Origin: Alphaproteobacteria bacterium MarineAlpha12_Bin1
GTDB lineage: Bacteria; Pseudomonadota; Alphaproteobacteria; UBA6615
DNA: 64,000 bases
Direction: 5' to 3'
NCBI GenBank assembly: GCA_002937505.1
Contig: PTJY01000002.1
Location: 310,001 to 374,000 of the forward strand
A program made the translations under genes and the position numbers. The notes beneath the pieces were generated by a model. That model was not told the DNA's origin. It ran no database searches and saw nothing but the letters and a program-made list of their open reading frames with translations. Positions within the stretch are counted from its first letter, which is position 1. Each line of letters begins with the position of its first letter. This document shows, piece by piece, positions 45,052 through 53,498 of the stretch.

Positions 45052-46094
45052 TATTTACTATCTTTCTCTTTACAGGGGCACTGATCCCAGCCGTTTGGAC
45101 AAATACGTTTTACATCTCCACTTAAAATAAAGTTTGATTCAGAATGAGCAACATCAACTAGGCGGGCTAGTCCATTAATAAATTCATTAGATATACTGAC
45201 CGTAGGAACTCGAAAGAAGCTTTTCACTCCTGCCATCTCACTATATTTTTTATATTCGATATCTAGCTCCACAAGGGTTTCTGAGTGTTCTGAAACAAAA
45301 GCTATTGGGACTATAACTATACTTTTTCCATCGTCACCCGCCCGGGTTATTTCTTCCTCTGTTGAAGGACCAATCCACTCAAGGGGTCCAACACGGCTTT
45401 GATAACAAATAACCCAATCCAAATCTTTTACAGCAATTTCTTTTACAATTGCCTTAGCGGTTTGCTCTATTTGCCACTGATATGGATCACCCTTATTAAT
45501 TATCTTTTGAGGCAAGCCATGCGCTGAAAATAGAATCCGTTTTTCTATAATATCGTCTAAATAATTAGTTTTTCTTATTAAAGAAACAATCGACTCTATA
45601 AATCCTTTTTCATAAGGATAGCAACAAATCGTTTTAGTGGGACAATTTAAATCTATTTTATCAACCGCTTTTTTCCAAACCTTAATAAATGAACCAACTG
45701 TTGTTGTTGAAAACTGCGGATAAAGGGGTAGTAAAATAATTTCATCGGGCTGAAAAGATTTAACTTGTTCAGCAACCTGATTTGTCATTGGATGCCAATA
45801 TCTCATGGCCACAAAAGTTTTATAAACATGGTCTTTATCTTGCGATAAAGTGGTATTTAAAGCCTCTGCTTGTGCAATTGTGTTTTGGAGAAGGGGTGAT
45901 CCGCCTCCTAAATGTTCATAAATTTCTTGTGCCAACTTAGCTCTACGACTTGATATTAGTTTTGCCAAAAACCATCTCAGGGGTGTTGGCAGATTAATAA
46001 TCATGGGATCACTAAAAAGATTAAAAAGGAAACTTTTTATATCTTCTTTTTTTTCAGGACCTCCTAAATTATAAACAACAACCGCAATTTTCAT
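45051..46094 (-). CDS. hemH: Ferrochelatase
   Basis: 347 residues, the HemH fold: VVYNLGGPEKKEDIKSFLFNLFSDP at the start, PLYPQFSTTTVGSF and the catalytic His of LFSAHGLPQKIINKGDPY, and the C-terminal EHSETLVELDIEY. It inserts iron into protoporphyrin IX at the membrane. The C-terminal tail has C332, C339 and C341 (CPNGWDQCPC), which could hold a metal or [2Fe-2S] cluster, as reported for some alphaproteobacterial ferrochelatases; other cysteines would be needed. The start overlaps hemE by 4 bases. Confidence 0.95.
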   Translation of the reverse strand: MKIAVVVYNLGGPEKKEDIKSFLFNLFSDPMIINLPTPLRWFLAKLISSRRAKLAQEIYEHLGGGSPLLQNTIAQAEALNTTLSQDKDHVYKTFVAMRYWHPMTNQVAEQVKSFQPDEIILLPLYPQFSTTTVGSFIKVWKKAVDKIDLNCPTKTICCYPYEKGFIESIVSLIRKTNYLDDIIEKRILFSAHGLPQKIINKGDPYQWQIEQTAKAIVKEIAVKDLDWVICYQSRVGPLEWIGPSTEEEITRAGDDGKSIVIVPIAFVSEHSETLVELDIEYKKYSEMAGVKSFFRVPTVSISNEFINGLARLVDVAHSESNFILSGDVKRICPNGWDQCPCKEKDSK

Positions 46095-47125
46095 CCTTTC
46101 CCTCCAGAGCGGATAAAATTTGCAAGAATTTCAACATTTTCTGGCGGAGTTTCAGGGATAATTCCATGACCTAAATTAAAAATAAAAGGTCCTTTATTTA
46201 AGGTGTTTATAATATTACTTGTACTATTTAGCATTGAATTACCGCCCACCAATAACGCTATTGGGTCTAGATTTCCCTGAATTGCAAATTTAGGTTGTAG
46301 GCAGTTTGCTGCAAATTTAGGGGATACAGAACTATCAATACTTAAACAGTTAACACCTGTTTCCTCAGCATAATGTGATATAGCTGTTCCTATGCCTTTT
46401 GGAAATCCAATAAATTTAGTTTTCGGTTTTATCTGTCTAACACGGTTTATTATCCTCTGTGTTGGTTCAATAATTAATTTTTGAAACTGATCCGCTGGTA
46501 CTACACTTGCCCAAGTGTCGAATAATTGTATTACGTCAGCCCCTGATTCTACTTGCCCAACTATATAATCACATGTGCTATCTACTATTAAATTAATAAG
46601 TTTACTAAAGCTATTAGGATCATTTCGAGCCCATTTCTTAATAGAAACAAAATTTCTACTAGTGCCTCCCTCTACCATGTAAGTTGCCACAGTCCAGGGA
46701 GAACCAGCAAACCCTATCAATGCAACATCCTCAGGAATTTTTTCCTTAACTAACTTTACGGTTTCAAATATTGGACTAAGTTTTTTATCACAATTTATGA
46801 GTGATAAACCTTTTAAATCTTTGGTTGTCCTAACAGGATTTAAACAAGGACCAATACTTTCTTTAAATTCTACCATTTGACCTAATGCGTGCGGAATAAC
46901 AAGAATATCAGAAAACAAGATAGCTGCATCCGGATGAAACCGATGAACTGGTTGAAGTGTTATCTCGGCAGCAATTTCGGGTTGATAACAGAGATCGAGA
47001 AATGAAGTAGTACGTTTTCGAATATCTCTATATTCTGGTAGATAACGTCCTGCTTGACGCATAAACCAAAATGGTGGTCTGGGTAAGATTTTTCCTTCAA
47101 GAGATAATAAAATGAGTTTAGACAA
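46091..47125 (-). CDS. hemE: Uroporphyrinogen decarboxylase
   Basis: 344 residues, with the N-terminal RPPFWFMRQAGRYLPEYRDIR that opens HemE, then ILFSDILVIPHALG, GFAGSPWTVATYMVEGG, and QLFDTWAS. It converts uroporphyrinogen III to coproporphyrinogen III. It is the first gene of the hemE-hemH-hemJ operon (4-base and 1-base overlaps) and flanks the presumed replication origin, as in Caulobacter and Rickettsia. Confidence 0.97.
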   Translation of the reverse strand: MSKLILLSLEGKILPRPPFWFMRQAGRYLPEYRDIRKRTTSFLDLCYQPEIAAEITLQPVHRFHPDAAILFSDILVIPHALGQMVEFKESIGPCLNPVRTTKDLKGLSLINCDKKLSPIFETVKLVKEKIPEDVALIGFAGSPWTVATYMVEGGTSRNFVSIKKWARNDPNSFSKLINLIVDSTCDYIVGQVESGADVIQLFDTWASVVPADQFQKLIIEPTQRIINRVRQIKPKTKFIGFPKGIGTAISHYAEETGVNCLSIDSSVSPKFAANCLQPKFAIQGNLDPIALLVGGNSMLNSTSNIINTLNKGPFIFNLGHGIIPETPPENVEILANFIRSGGKG

Positions 47126-47215
47126 TTTCTATATTTCTTTTTTTTAATCAAAGTTAGTAAATTTATTTAACTATGTATTATGCGTTTGAAAATTCTTTTT
47201 TCTAGGTTTAAATCA

Positions 47216-47230
47216 TTAATATAAAATTAA
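47216..47230. promoter_or_regulatory. CtrA-type recognition motif in the origin region
   Basis: TTAA (47216-47219), 7 bases, TTAA (47227-47230), the Caulobacter CtrA consensus. CtrA represses the origin in Caulobacter. The region is AT-rich, so a chance match is possible. Confidence 0.3.
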
Positions 47231-47410
47231 TTAGTTATGTTTGCTGTTGTAGTAATGCTTTGAAAAATGGGATTTAAATTTTATCCTCATACATGATTTA
47301 TATATGAATAGGTTTTCATTAGATCTTACTTTTTGTGGACAATTTATCTAAGCCTAAGAATTGTATGATATTATTATGATTATATTTGATGGGTGACATG
47401 AGGATATTCG

Positions 47411-47419
47411 TGTGGATAA
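47411..47419 (-). promoter_or_regulatory. Perfect DnaA box
   Basis: TGTGGATAA on the plus strand, TTATCCACA on the minus strand: the exact consensus DnaA-binding site, at the centre of five DnaA-box-like elements in the presumed origin. Confidence 0.75.
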
Positions 47420-47576
47420 GATAATAAATAAATTTGATCCACACATGGTTAAAGGTTTTGTTCTCCTGAGTATGAAACTGTTAATTATAAAGTTCTATTA
47501 CTGAATAATATTTTTGAAACTCAACATTTATTGAGTTATCTACATTATCTAAAAATTTTCAACAGGGAATAAATCG

Positions 47577-48434
47577 ATGGCGAAACAATTTTCGACATCT
47601 GACTATAATCAAAATCAGTCTTTTGACTTTCATCTGGTTTCGGATTCCACAGGAGAAACTATTCATTCTGTTGCTCGTGCATGTTTAGTTCAATTTGAAG
47701 ATGTTGAGCCCGTAGAACATGTTTGGCCAATGGCAAGGACGAAGCATGCTATGAAAGTTGTCTTGGAAGCAATCGAAGCGAAGCCAGGTCCAGTTATGTT
47801 TACTTTAGTTGATGAAACACTACGGGAACAACTAAGAGATGGATGCAGGCGTCTCAAATTACCATGCATATCTGTTCTTGATCCAGTAATTGCGGCTTTG
47901 GGACAATTCTTGGGCGCACAACCTATTCACAGAATTGGTGGCCAACATGAAATGGATGCCGAGTATTTTCACAGGATAGAGGCAATGGATTGGGCTTTAG
48001 CTCATGATGATGGCCAAAGGGCCGAAGAATATGATGATTCTGACGTCATATTGGTGGGTGTGTCGAGAACTTCCAAAACTCCTACTTGTCTGTACTTAGC
48101 TAATCGTGGAGTAAGAGCAGTAAATGTTCCTTTTGTACCAGGAATTCCGTTACCAAAAATTCTTGATCAAGTAAAAAACGCAATTGTAATTGGGCTTACG
48201 AATGATCCTAAAAGACTTGTGGAACTGAGGCGTGCAAGATTGGCTATTCTCAAACAGGAAGGAGAAAACCCATATATAGACTTGGAACAAGTTAAGGCCG
48301 AAATAACTCAGGCGCGGCGATATTTTAACGAAAAAAACTGGCCTGTTATTGATGTAACGAGACGGTCTATAGAGGAAACAGCGGCAGCCGTAATGGCTCA
48401 ATTGTCAAGGCATGAAGAAAATAGAGTTAAATAA
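47577..48434 (+). CDS. ppsR: Pyruvate phosphate dikinase / PEP synthetase regulatory kinase-pyrophosphorylase (DUF299)
   Basis: 285 residues. It opens FHLVSDSTGETIHSVARA, the DUF299 start, and carries the P-loop GVSRTSKT (161-168) followed by KTPTCLYLANRGVRAVNVPFVPG. It switches pyruvate phosphate dikinase or PEP synthase on and off by ADP-dependent phosphorylation and phosphate-dependent dephosphorylation of a Thr. Which of the two is the target cannot be told from this window. It is the first gene on the right arm of the origin. Confidence 0.93.
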   Translation: MAKQFSTSDYNQNQSFDFHLVSDSTGETIHSVARACLVQFEDVEPVEHVWPMARTKHAMKVVLEAIEAKPGPVMFTLVDETLREQLRDGCRRLKLPCISVLDPVIAALGQFLGAQPIHRIGGQHEMDAEYFHRIEAMDWALAHDDGQRAEEYDDSDVILVGVSRTSKTPTCLYLANRGVRAVNVPFVPGIPLPKILDQVKNAIVIGLTNDPKRLVELRRARLAILKQEGENPYIDLEQVKAEITQARRYFNEKNWPVIDVTRRSIEETAAAVMAQLSRHEENRVK

Positions 48435-48445
48435 CTTTTTTAAAT

Positions 48446-49066
48446 ATGACTTCTGAACAAATACAATCACATTCCTCCGTAATACTTGCTTCTAAAAGCA
48501 AAATTAGAACGAGACTGTTAAATTCAGCTGGAGTAAAGCATACAGTGTTTTCCAGCGAAATAGATGAAAGTGAAATTAAATTTAGGTTAAAAAAAGAAAA
48601 GGTGGTTCCTGGTAGAATTGCTAGCATTTTAGCAGAGAAGAAAGCTGAAAAAATATCTTTATTACATCCAAATTCTCTAGTTGTAGGGGTTGACCAGATT
48701 CTTGATTGTGAGGGTGTTATATTTGATAAACCCAAAAATCTTGATGAAGCACGAAATCACTTAATGGTTTTACGGGGTCGCAATCATAAATTGCTGGTTA
48801 GTGTCTGTTTAGCTCAATATGGGATAAAAATTTGGAGTTACGAAAGTGAAGCTACTTTAGAAATGCGACATTTGAGTGATGATTACATTGATTGGTATAT
48901 ACGTAATATGGGCGAAGAGGCCTGTCAGACTGTTGGGGCCTATAAGATAGAGGGGCTAGGTGCTCAACTATTTTCAAAAATTGAGGGTGACTATTTTTCT
49001 ATTCTTGGTATTCCTTTACTCTCTTTGCTCACTGAGTTACGGCAACACGGTGTAATATTAAAATGA
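48446..49066 (+). CDS. maf: Maf-family nucleoside triphosphate pyrophosphatase
   Basis: 206 residues: N-terminal LASKSKIRTRLLNSAGV (S/ASxSxxRxxLL), GVDQILDCEGVIFDKPKNLDEARNHL and the C-terminal GAYKIEGLGAQLFSKIEGDYFSILGIPL. It hydrolyses non-canonical or modified nucleotides in the cytoplasm. The gene ends inside aroE with a 4-base overlap and follows ppsR by 11 bases. The two start the maf-aroE-coaE-dnaQ operon conserved in alphaproteobacteria. Confidence 0.93.
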   Translation: MTSEQIQSHSSVILASKSKIRTRLLNSAGVKHTVFSSEIDESEIKFRLKKEKVVPGRIASILAEKKAEKISLLHPNSLVVGVDQILDCEGVIFDKPKNLDEARNHLMVLRGRNHKLLVSVCLAQYGIKIWSYESEATLEMRHLSDDYIDWYIRNMGEEACQTVGAYKIEGLGAQLFSKIEGDYFSILGIPLLSLLTELRQHGVILK

Positions 49067-49926
49067 ATAATGAAGAAAACATTTTTTTAAAAGCTGGAGT
49101 TATGGGTTTTCCCATTTCTCATTCTTTATCTCCTCGTTTACACAATTACTGGATTTCTAAATATAAAATTAATGGATTTTATGAAGCATTAGAAGTAAAA
49201 GCAGAATGCTTGTCTGAGGCTCTTTCCAGTCTCCGAGAATTAAATTTTATTGGTGTGAATTTAACACTTCCTTTAAAAGAAGAAGCATTGGCACTAGTTG
49301 ATAGTGTTGATTCTGTTGCTCAACGGATAGGGGCGATTAATACCATAAAAATTCAGGCTGATGGTAGTTTGTATGGTATGAATTCTGATGCATTCGGATT
49401 TATTGAAAACCTAAAAGAGAGTCTCCCTGAAACATTGAGATCAGTATACCAAACACGTCCCGCAGTCCTTTTGGGTGCAGGGGGCGCTGCAAGGGCAATA
49501 TGTGTGGCTTTATTGGATCTAGGGGTGCCAGAAATAAGAATTTTAAACCGTTCGCCTGAAAAAGCACATAAATTAGTTGATAACGTGCCAGGTCTTTCAA
49601 AAAAGTCCTCTGTTTATAGTTGGGATGATCGTTCAAATATTTTATCTGAATCAGGGCTTTTAATTAATTCTACAGTATTAGGAATGGTGGGGCAAAAAAT
49701 ACTAGATCTTGATCTAGAGAAGTTACCAGTGGACGCAGTAGTGAATGATATAGTTTATGCTCCATTAGAAACTGATCTTTTACGAAGGGCGCGCAAAAGG
49801 GGCAACAATGTTGTTGACGGTCTAGGCATGCTTTTGCACCAAGGAAGATTAGGTTTTCAAGAATGGTTTGGCGTAGATCCAACTGTCGACGATAATCTAC
49901 GACAGGAAGTTTTATCATCGTTATGA
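49063..49926 (+). CDS. aroE: Shikimate 5-dehydrogenase
   Basis: 287 residues. The shikimate-binding FPISHSLSPRLHNYWI and the catalytic Lys in NLTLPLKEEAL, then LGAGGAARAICVALLDLGV for NADPH and the terminal GLGMLLHQGRLGFQEWFG. It reduces 3-dehydroshikimate in aromatic amino acid synthesis. The start overlaps maf by 4 bases, and coaE follows 4 bases later. Confidence 0.95.
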   Translation: MNNEENIFLKAGVMGFPISHSLSPRLHNYWISKYKINGFYEALEVKAECLSEALSSLRELNFIGVNLTLPLKEEALALVDSVDSVAQRIGAINTIKIQADGSLYGMNSDAFGFIENLKESLPETLRSVYQTRPAVLLGAGGAARAICVALLDLGVPEIRILNRSPEKAHKLVDNVPGLSKKSSVYSWDDRSNILSESGLLINSTVLGMVGQKILDLDLEKLPVDAVVNDIVYAPLETDLLRRARKRGNNVVDGLGMLLHQGRLGFQEWFGVDPTVDDNLRQEVLSSL

Positions 49927-49930
49927 AAAT

Positions 49931-50545
49931 ATGGAGGCCAGATTGTTAATTCTTGGGCTAACTGGATCTATAGGAATGGGCAAGTCAACTGCCGCTGATA
50001 TGCTCCGAATACTCAATGTTCCTGTTCATGATTCTGATGCTATTGTTAGCAAACTTCTGGAAAGTGACAAAAAAGTCTACGAAAAAATTAGAAGACGATT
50101 TCCTAGCGTAATTGAACAAGGGGTTATTAAGAGGAAAAAACTGGGAGATATAGTTTTTTCAGACAATCAGTCGCGTGTAGACCTAGAAAATATTATTCAT
50201 CCGTTTGTACGAATGTCAGCAAGGCGTTTCTTAAGATTTCACTCACTAAGGTCTGAAGCACTTGTTGTGCTTGACATACCCCTACTTTATGAGACGAAAG
50301 GCGAATTAAATGTTGACGCCGTTCTCGTGATGACAGCGCCTGAATTTATTAGAACACGAAGAGTGTTATCAAGAAGTGGAATGAGCATCAAAAAGTTTAA
50401 AGGCATTGTTGATAGTCAAATATCGGATAAAGAAAAATGTCGAAGAGCGGATTTTATTGTAGAGACGGGATTGGGGAAAGCACATACTTTTAGAAGTCTT
50501 AAAAGACTGGTAAAATATTTACGACTTGTTTCAAGCCGGACTTGA
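49931..50545 (+). CDS. coaE: Dephospho-CoA kinase
   Basis: 204 residues. The P-loop is GLTGSIGMGKST (about 9-20), then the CoA-substrate DSDAIV and the DIPLLYE motif. It catalyses the last step of CoA synthesis. The start is uncertain: an ATG at 49931, or a TTG at 49943 placed five bases after GGAGG (49933-49937), giving MLILGLTGS, which fits the family better. It lies in the maf-aroE-coaE-dnaQ operon. Confidence 0.93.
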   Translation: MEARLLILGLTGSIGMGKSTAADMLRILNVPVHDSDAIVSKLLESDKKVYEKIRRRFPSVIEQGVIKRKKLGDIVFSDNQSRVDLENIIHPFVRMSARRFLRFHSLRSEALVVLDIPLLYETKGELNVDAVLVMTAPEFIRTRRVLSRSGMSIKKFKGIVDSQISDKEKCRRADFIVETGLGKAHTFRSLKRLVKYLRLVSSRT

Positions 50546-50566
50546 CGTGGGAAATGAGAGATTTAT

Positions 50567-51250
50567 ATGAGAGAAATAGTACTTGATACAGAAACTACAG
50601 GCCTAGATCCTCAATCTGGCGATAGAGTTGTCGAAATTGGCTGTGTCGAGATCAACAATCATATGCCCACGGGGAAGTTTTTCCATGAATACATAAATCC
50701 AGAACGAGAAATGCCTGCATCCGCATTCGCTATTCATGGTTTGAGCACAGAATTTCTTGCCAATAAACCTAAATTTTCAGATATTTATGGATCTTTTGTA
50801 GAATTTATCAGCGATTCACCCCTGATAATTCATAATGCTGATTTTGATCTAAGATTCCTTGATGCAGAAATGATGATAATTGGAGCTCAACTAATCGATC
50901 GATCGCGTGCTCTGGACACAGTTTCCTTAGCACGTCGTAGATTTCCTGGTGCACAAGTAAGTCTGGATGCTCTTTGTCGTAGATTTCAGATAGATCTTTC
51001 CTCGAGAGAAAAGCATGGAGCTTTATTAGATGCTGAACTGTTAGCAGAAGTTTATCTATATCTTATGGGGGGAAGGCAACCAGGGTTAAATTTAAACGAA
51101 GATGGGAAAGAAAAGAAAAGCCAGACGTCACAAAGCTCTGAAATTATGGAAAGAAAGTCAAGATTACACGCACCGACATCTGAGGAAATAGAGGCACACG
51201 AAGAATTGGTAAATAGTATTAAGAATCCCATCTGGCGATTACGCCAATAA
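50567..51250 (+). CDS. dnaQ: DNA polymerase III epsilon subunit (3'-5' proofreading exonuclease)
   Basis: 227 residues. The exonuclease motifs are VLDTETTGLDP (Exo I), HNADFDLRFLD (Exo II) and HGALLDAELLAEVY (Exo III), in the DEDDh order. The C-terminal 60 residues, poor in structure, should bind the alpha subunit. It proofreads replication. Separated from coaE by 21 bases and convergent with secB (7 bases). Confidence 0.95.
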   Translation: MREIVLDTETTGLDPQSGDRVVEIGCVEINNHMPTGKFFHEYINPEREMPASAFAIHGLSTEFLANKPKFSDIYGSFVEFISDSPLIIHNADFDLRFLDAEMMIIGAQLIDRSRALDTVSLARRRFPGAQVSLDALCRRFQIDLSSREKHGALLDAELLAEVYLYLMGGRQPGLNLNEDGKEKKSQTSQSSEIMERKSRLHAPTSEEIEAHEELVNSIKNPIWRLRQ

Positions 51251-51257
51251 TGATCAT

Positions 51258-51803
51258 TTAGAGCTCGAATTCAAACTTTTGGTCTCCTTTACCATTTTTA
51301 CTAGGCTCATTATTTGATTCAGGAGTCTCTTGGGCTTGTTGAGCTCGTTGTTGGAATAGAGACATAAAATCAACTGGATGTATCAAAAGCGGAGGATAGC
51401 CGCCCTCGCGAACGCACTCTGCAATGATAGCTCTTGCAAAGGGGAATAATAGTCTTGGGGCTTCAACATATAATAGGGGGGCTATATATTCTTCTGGTGT
51501 TTCGCCGATTGAAAACACTCCAGAATAGGATACTTCTGCCATAAAAAGATTAGTATCTTTAACCGTGCCCTCTGCACGTATGGTAAGCGTTACTTCGAAT
51601 ACCGAATCTTCCAGTTTATTTGCAGCAGTGTCTATTCCCACTTGTACATTTGGTTCGGCCTCTTGCTGCAGCAAGCTTTTAGGGGCATTAGGATTTTCAA
51701 AAGAGAGATCTTTAACGTATTGAGCGTTAACAACGAGCGTGGGTTGTGCGCTTTCGTTTGTCTGGGTTTCTTTTTCTTGCATTTTATTGTCTTCCTTTGA
51801 CAT
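51258..51803 (-). CDS. secB: Protein-export chaperone SecB
   Basis: 181 residues, about 15 more than usual because of a low-complexity N-terminal tail (Glu/Gln/Asn-rich) and C-terminal tail. The core has VNAQYVKDLSFENPNAP and EVSYSGVFSIGETPEE and EVSYSG..LLYVEAPRLLFPFARAII, the SecB tetramer motifs. It keeps preproteins unfolded for SecA. The stop faces dnaQ, a conserved arrangement. Confidence 0.95.
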   Translation of the reverse strand: MSKEDNKMQEKETQTNESAQPTLVVNAQYVKDLSFENPNAPKSLLQQEAEPNVQVGIDTAANKLEDSVFEVTLTIRAEGTVKDTNLFMAEVSYSGVFSIGETPEEYIAPLLYVEAPRLLFPFARAIIAECVREGGYPPLLIHPVDFMSLFQQRAQQAQETPESNNEPSKNGKGDQKFEFEL

Positions 51804-51867
51804 AAATATATTTTTGTCAATTTATAAAATATAGTTATTTAAAACTCCATGTATCTGTAGATGATAT

Positions 51868-52350
51868 TTATTTTTTATCATTATTTTTGTTTTCTTCGTC
51901 TATTATTTCGAACGCTTCTCCCTCAACAATAGGACCTGCTCCTTCTTTTACTTCGTGAGATTTATAATCAGCCATCTGTATTTTTATGCCCTTTGTATTT
52001 TGCAAGGTTTTCCATAAAAATCCTCCTAAAATTCCTCTTAAAGAAGGCACTAGTAAAACGAAGCCTATTGTGTCGGTTAGAAAACCAGGGGTAAGGAGTA
52101 AAGCTCCAGAAAAAATAAGACATATACCCTCAAACAATTCTCTTATTGGTATTTGTTTTTTCTCAAGCTCAATTTGGGCTCTCTGAAGAGTGGATAAGCC
52201 CTGTTTTCGTATCAATAAGGTTCCAAGAATAGCAGTTATTATCACTATAACTATAGTAGGCCATAAACCTATTAGCCCGCCAACCTGTATAAATAGAGCT
52301 ATTTCAACTAGTGGTATACCAATAAAAATAATAAGAATCCAGAAGCCCAT
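51868..52350 (-). CDS. fxsA: FxsA-family membrane protein
   Basis: 160 residues. N-terminal FIGIPLVEIALFIQVGGLIG and a second helix VIVIITAILGTLLIRKQGLST, followed by the FEGICLIFSGALLLTPGFLTDTIGFVLLVPSLR motif, the FxsA signature. The C-terminal 40 residues are acidic and soluble. FxsA relieves phage T7 exclusion by F when overproduced in E. coli; its normal role is unknown. It is on the minus strand with secB, 64 bases upstream of it. Confidence 0.92.
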   Translation of the reverse strand: MGFWILIIFIGIPLVEIALFIQVGGLIGLWPTIVIVIITAILGTLLIRKQGLSTLQRAQIELEKKQIPIRELFEGICLIFSGALLLTPGFLTDTIGFVLLVPSLRGILGGFLWKTLQNTKGIKIQMADYKSHEVKEGAGPIVEGEAFEIIDEENKNNDKK

Positions 52351-52593
52351 TCTTGTTCTCTCGTGCTGTTATACTTATTTAGAGTAATAGATAGTAATTA
52401 ATTTTCCAGTAATTCTTTTAATAGAAAAAACTTTCAAAATTGGCATATGATCATGTTTTAGTGTAAATGTTATATTTATTGTTTGAAGACTAATGTAAGA
52501 GAAGTATAAAACAGATTAAAGATTGTTACCAAAACTGATTTTTTGTTTTAAAAACACCCAATGATGGGAATTTAAAAAAGTATAGGAAATAGC

Positions 52594-53271
52594 GTGTCTC
52601 TCGATTTATTATTATTTGCAGCAGTTGCAGCTTTCTTGGTCTTTCGACTGCGTAGTGTACTGGGTAGAAGAATGGGCAATGAGCGTCCTCCTATGGGAAC
52701 TGGTGAATCGCCAAACAATGCCAAATCTCAAACGGCTACAGATAATGCTAACGAAAAAAATGTAGTGGCTCTTCCTGATAGGAAGCCTGATGATCCTTTT
52801 ATAGAACAAGCTGTCGGGGCTTTAGGAGAAAATCTGAGGGAAATTAGAAAATCCGATTCGCACTTTAATACTGTAAAGTTTATAGAGGGGGCTAGGGGTG
52901 CATTTGAGATGATTGTTACATCATTCGCCACTGGTGACACAGATACTTTAAAGCCCTTATTAAGTGATGAAGTGTATGATAATTTTTCTAAAGCCATAAA
53001 AGAAAGAAGCGATATAGGAGCTTCTATGGAAATGACACTAGTTGGCATTCAAGAAAGCGATATAATAGAGGCATCAATGGATGGTGCGGTTGCTTTTGTA
53101 ACTACTAAATTTGTTTCGGAACAAATAGAAGTGACATATAATGCTTCAGGAGAAATCAGTGAAGGTGATCCCACTCAGGTAACTACTGTAACTGACATTT
53201 GGACGTTTGCGAGAAACACCAGATCCAGAAACCCAAATTGGACCTTGGTTGCGACAGAGGCACCTAATTAA
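52594..53271 (+). CDS. Tim44/TimA-like domain protein
   Basis: 225 residues with a GTG start. A single N-terminal helix (about 2-20) anchors the protein in the inner membrane, followed by a low-complexity linker (about 30-60). The C-terminal Tim44-like domain (about 70-225) has AVGALGENLREI, FNTVKFIEGARGAFEMIVTSFATGD and LLSDEVYDNFSKAIKER. Related alphaproteobacterial TimA proteins are mitochondrial Tim44 homologues; a role in the cell envelope is likely. In many genomes it precedes mltA and smr; here lutABC follows instead. Confidence 0.88.
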   Translation: MSLDLLLFAAVAAFLVFRLRSVLGRRMGNERPPMGTGESPNNAKSQTATDNANEKNVVALPDRKPDDPFIEQAVGALGENLREIRKSDSHFNTVKFIEGARGAFEMIVTSFATGDTDTLKPLLSDEVYDNFSKAIKERSDIGASMEMTLVGIQESDIIEASMDGAVAFVTTKFVSEQIEVTYNASGEISEGDPTQVTTVTDIWTFARNTRSRNPNWTLVATEAPN

Positions 53272-53498
53272 TAAAATAAAAGTTTTTTCTAATGATTGGG
53301 TCTCTCGAAGGTTTTTTTAACTTGTGGCTATGCAGATGGGAAAGAAAACCCTTTATATCCGCGACTTCTTGAGGAAATGTAGGTAAACGCATTAATAGTA
53401 TATTTATAACTTTTGTTACTTGGCCTTCTGCCATAAAAAAAGCTGTGTTTTTGTTTTGCGGGTACTATAATTTGGTTATTTAACGGCGAGTTGTTCAT

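Larger units (their letters stand above)
47126..47576. other. oriC: Putative chromosomal replication origin (hemE-ppsR gap)
   Basis: A 451-base gene-free region between the divergent hemE and ppsR. It contains a perfect DnaA box TGTGGATAA (47411-47419) and four one-mismatch boxes: TTATCCTCA (47281-47289), TGTGGACAA (47334-47342), TGATCCACA (47435-47443) and TTATCTACA (47536-47544). A CtrA-type TTAA-N7-TTAA lies at 47216-47230. The hemE-proximal part (47126-47280) is extremely AT-rich and could be the unwinding element. In Caulobacter and Rickettsia the origin lies beside hemE. Core genes diverge from it on both sides. Confidence 0.75.

Noticed and set aside
53272-53498. A structured RNA in the gap before lutA
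   Set aside because: No tRNA-like or strong hairpin elements could be traced; the gap likely holds only the lut promoter.
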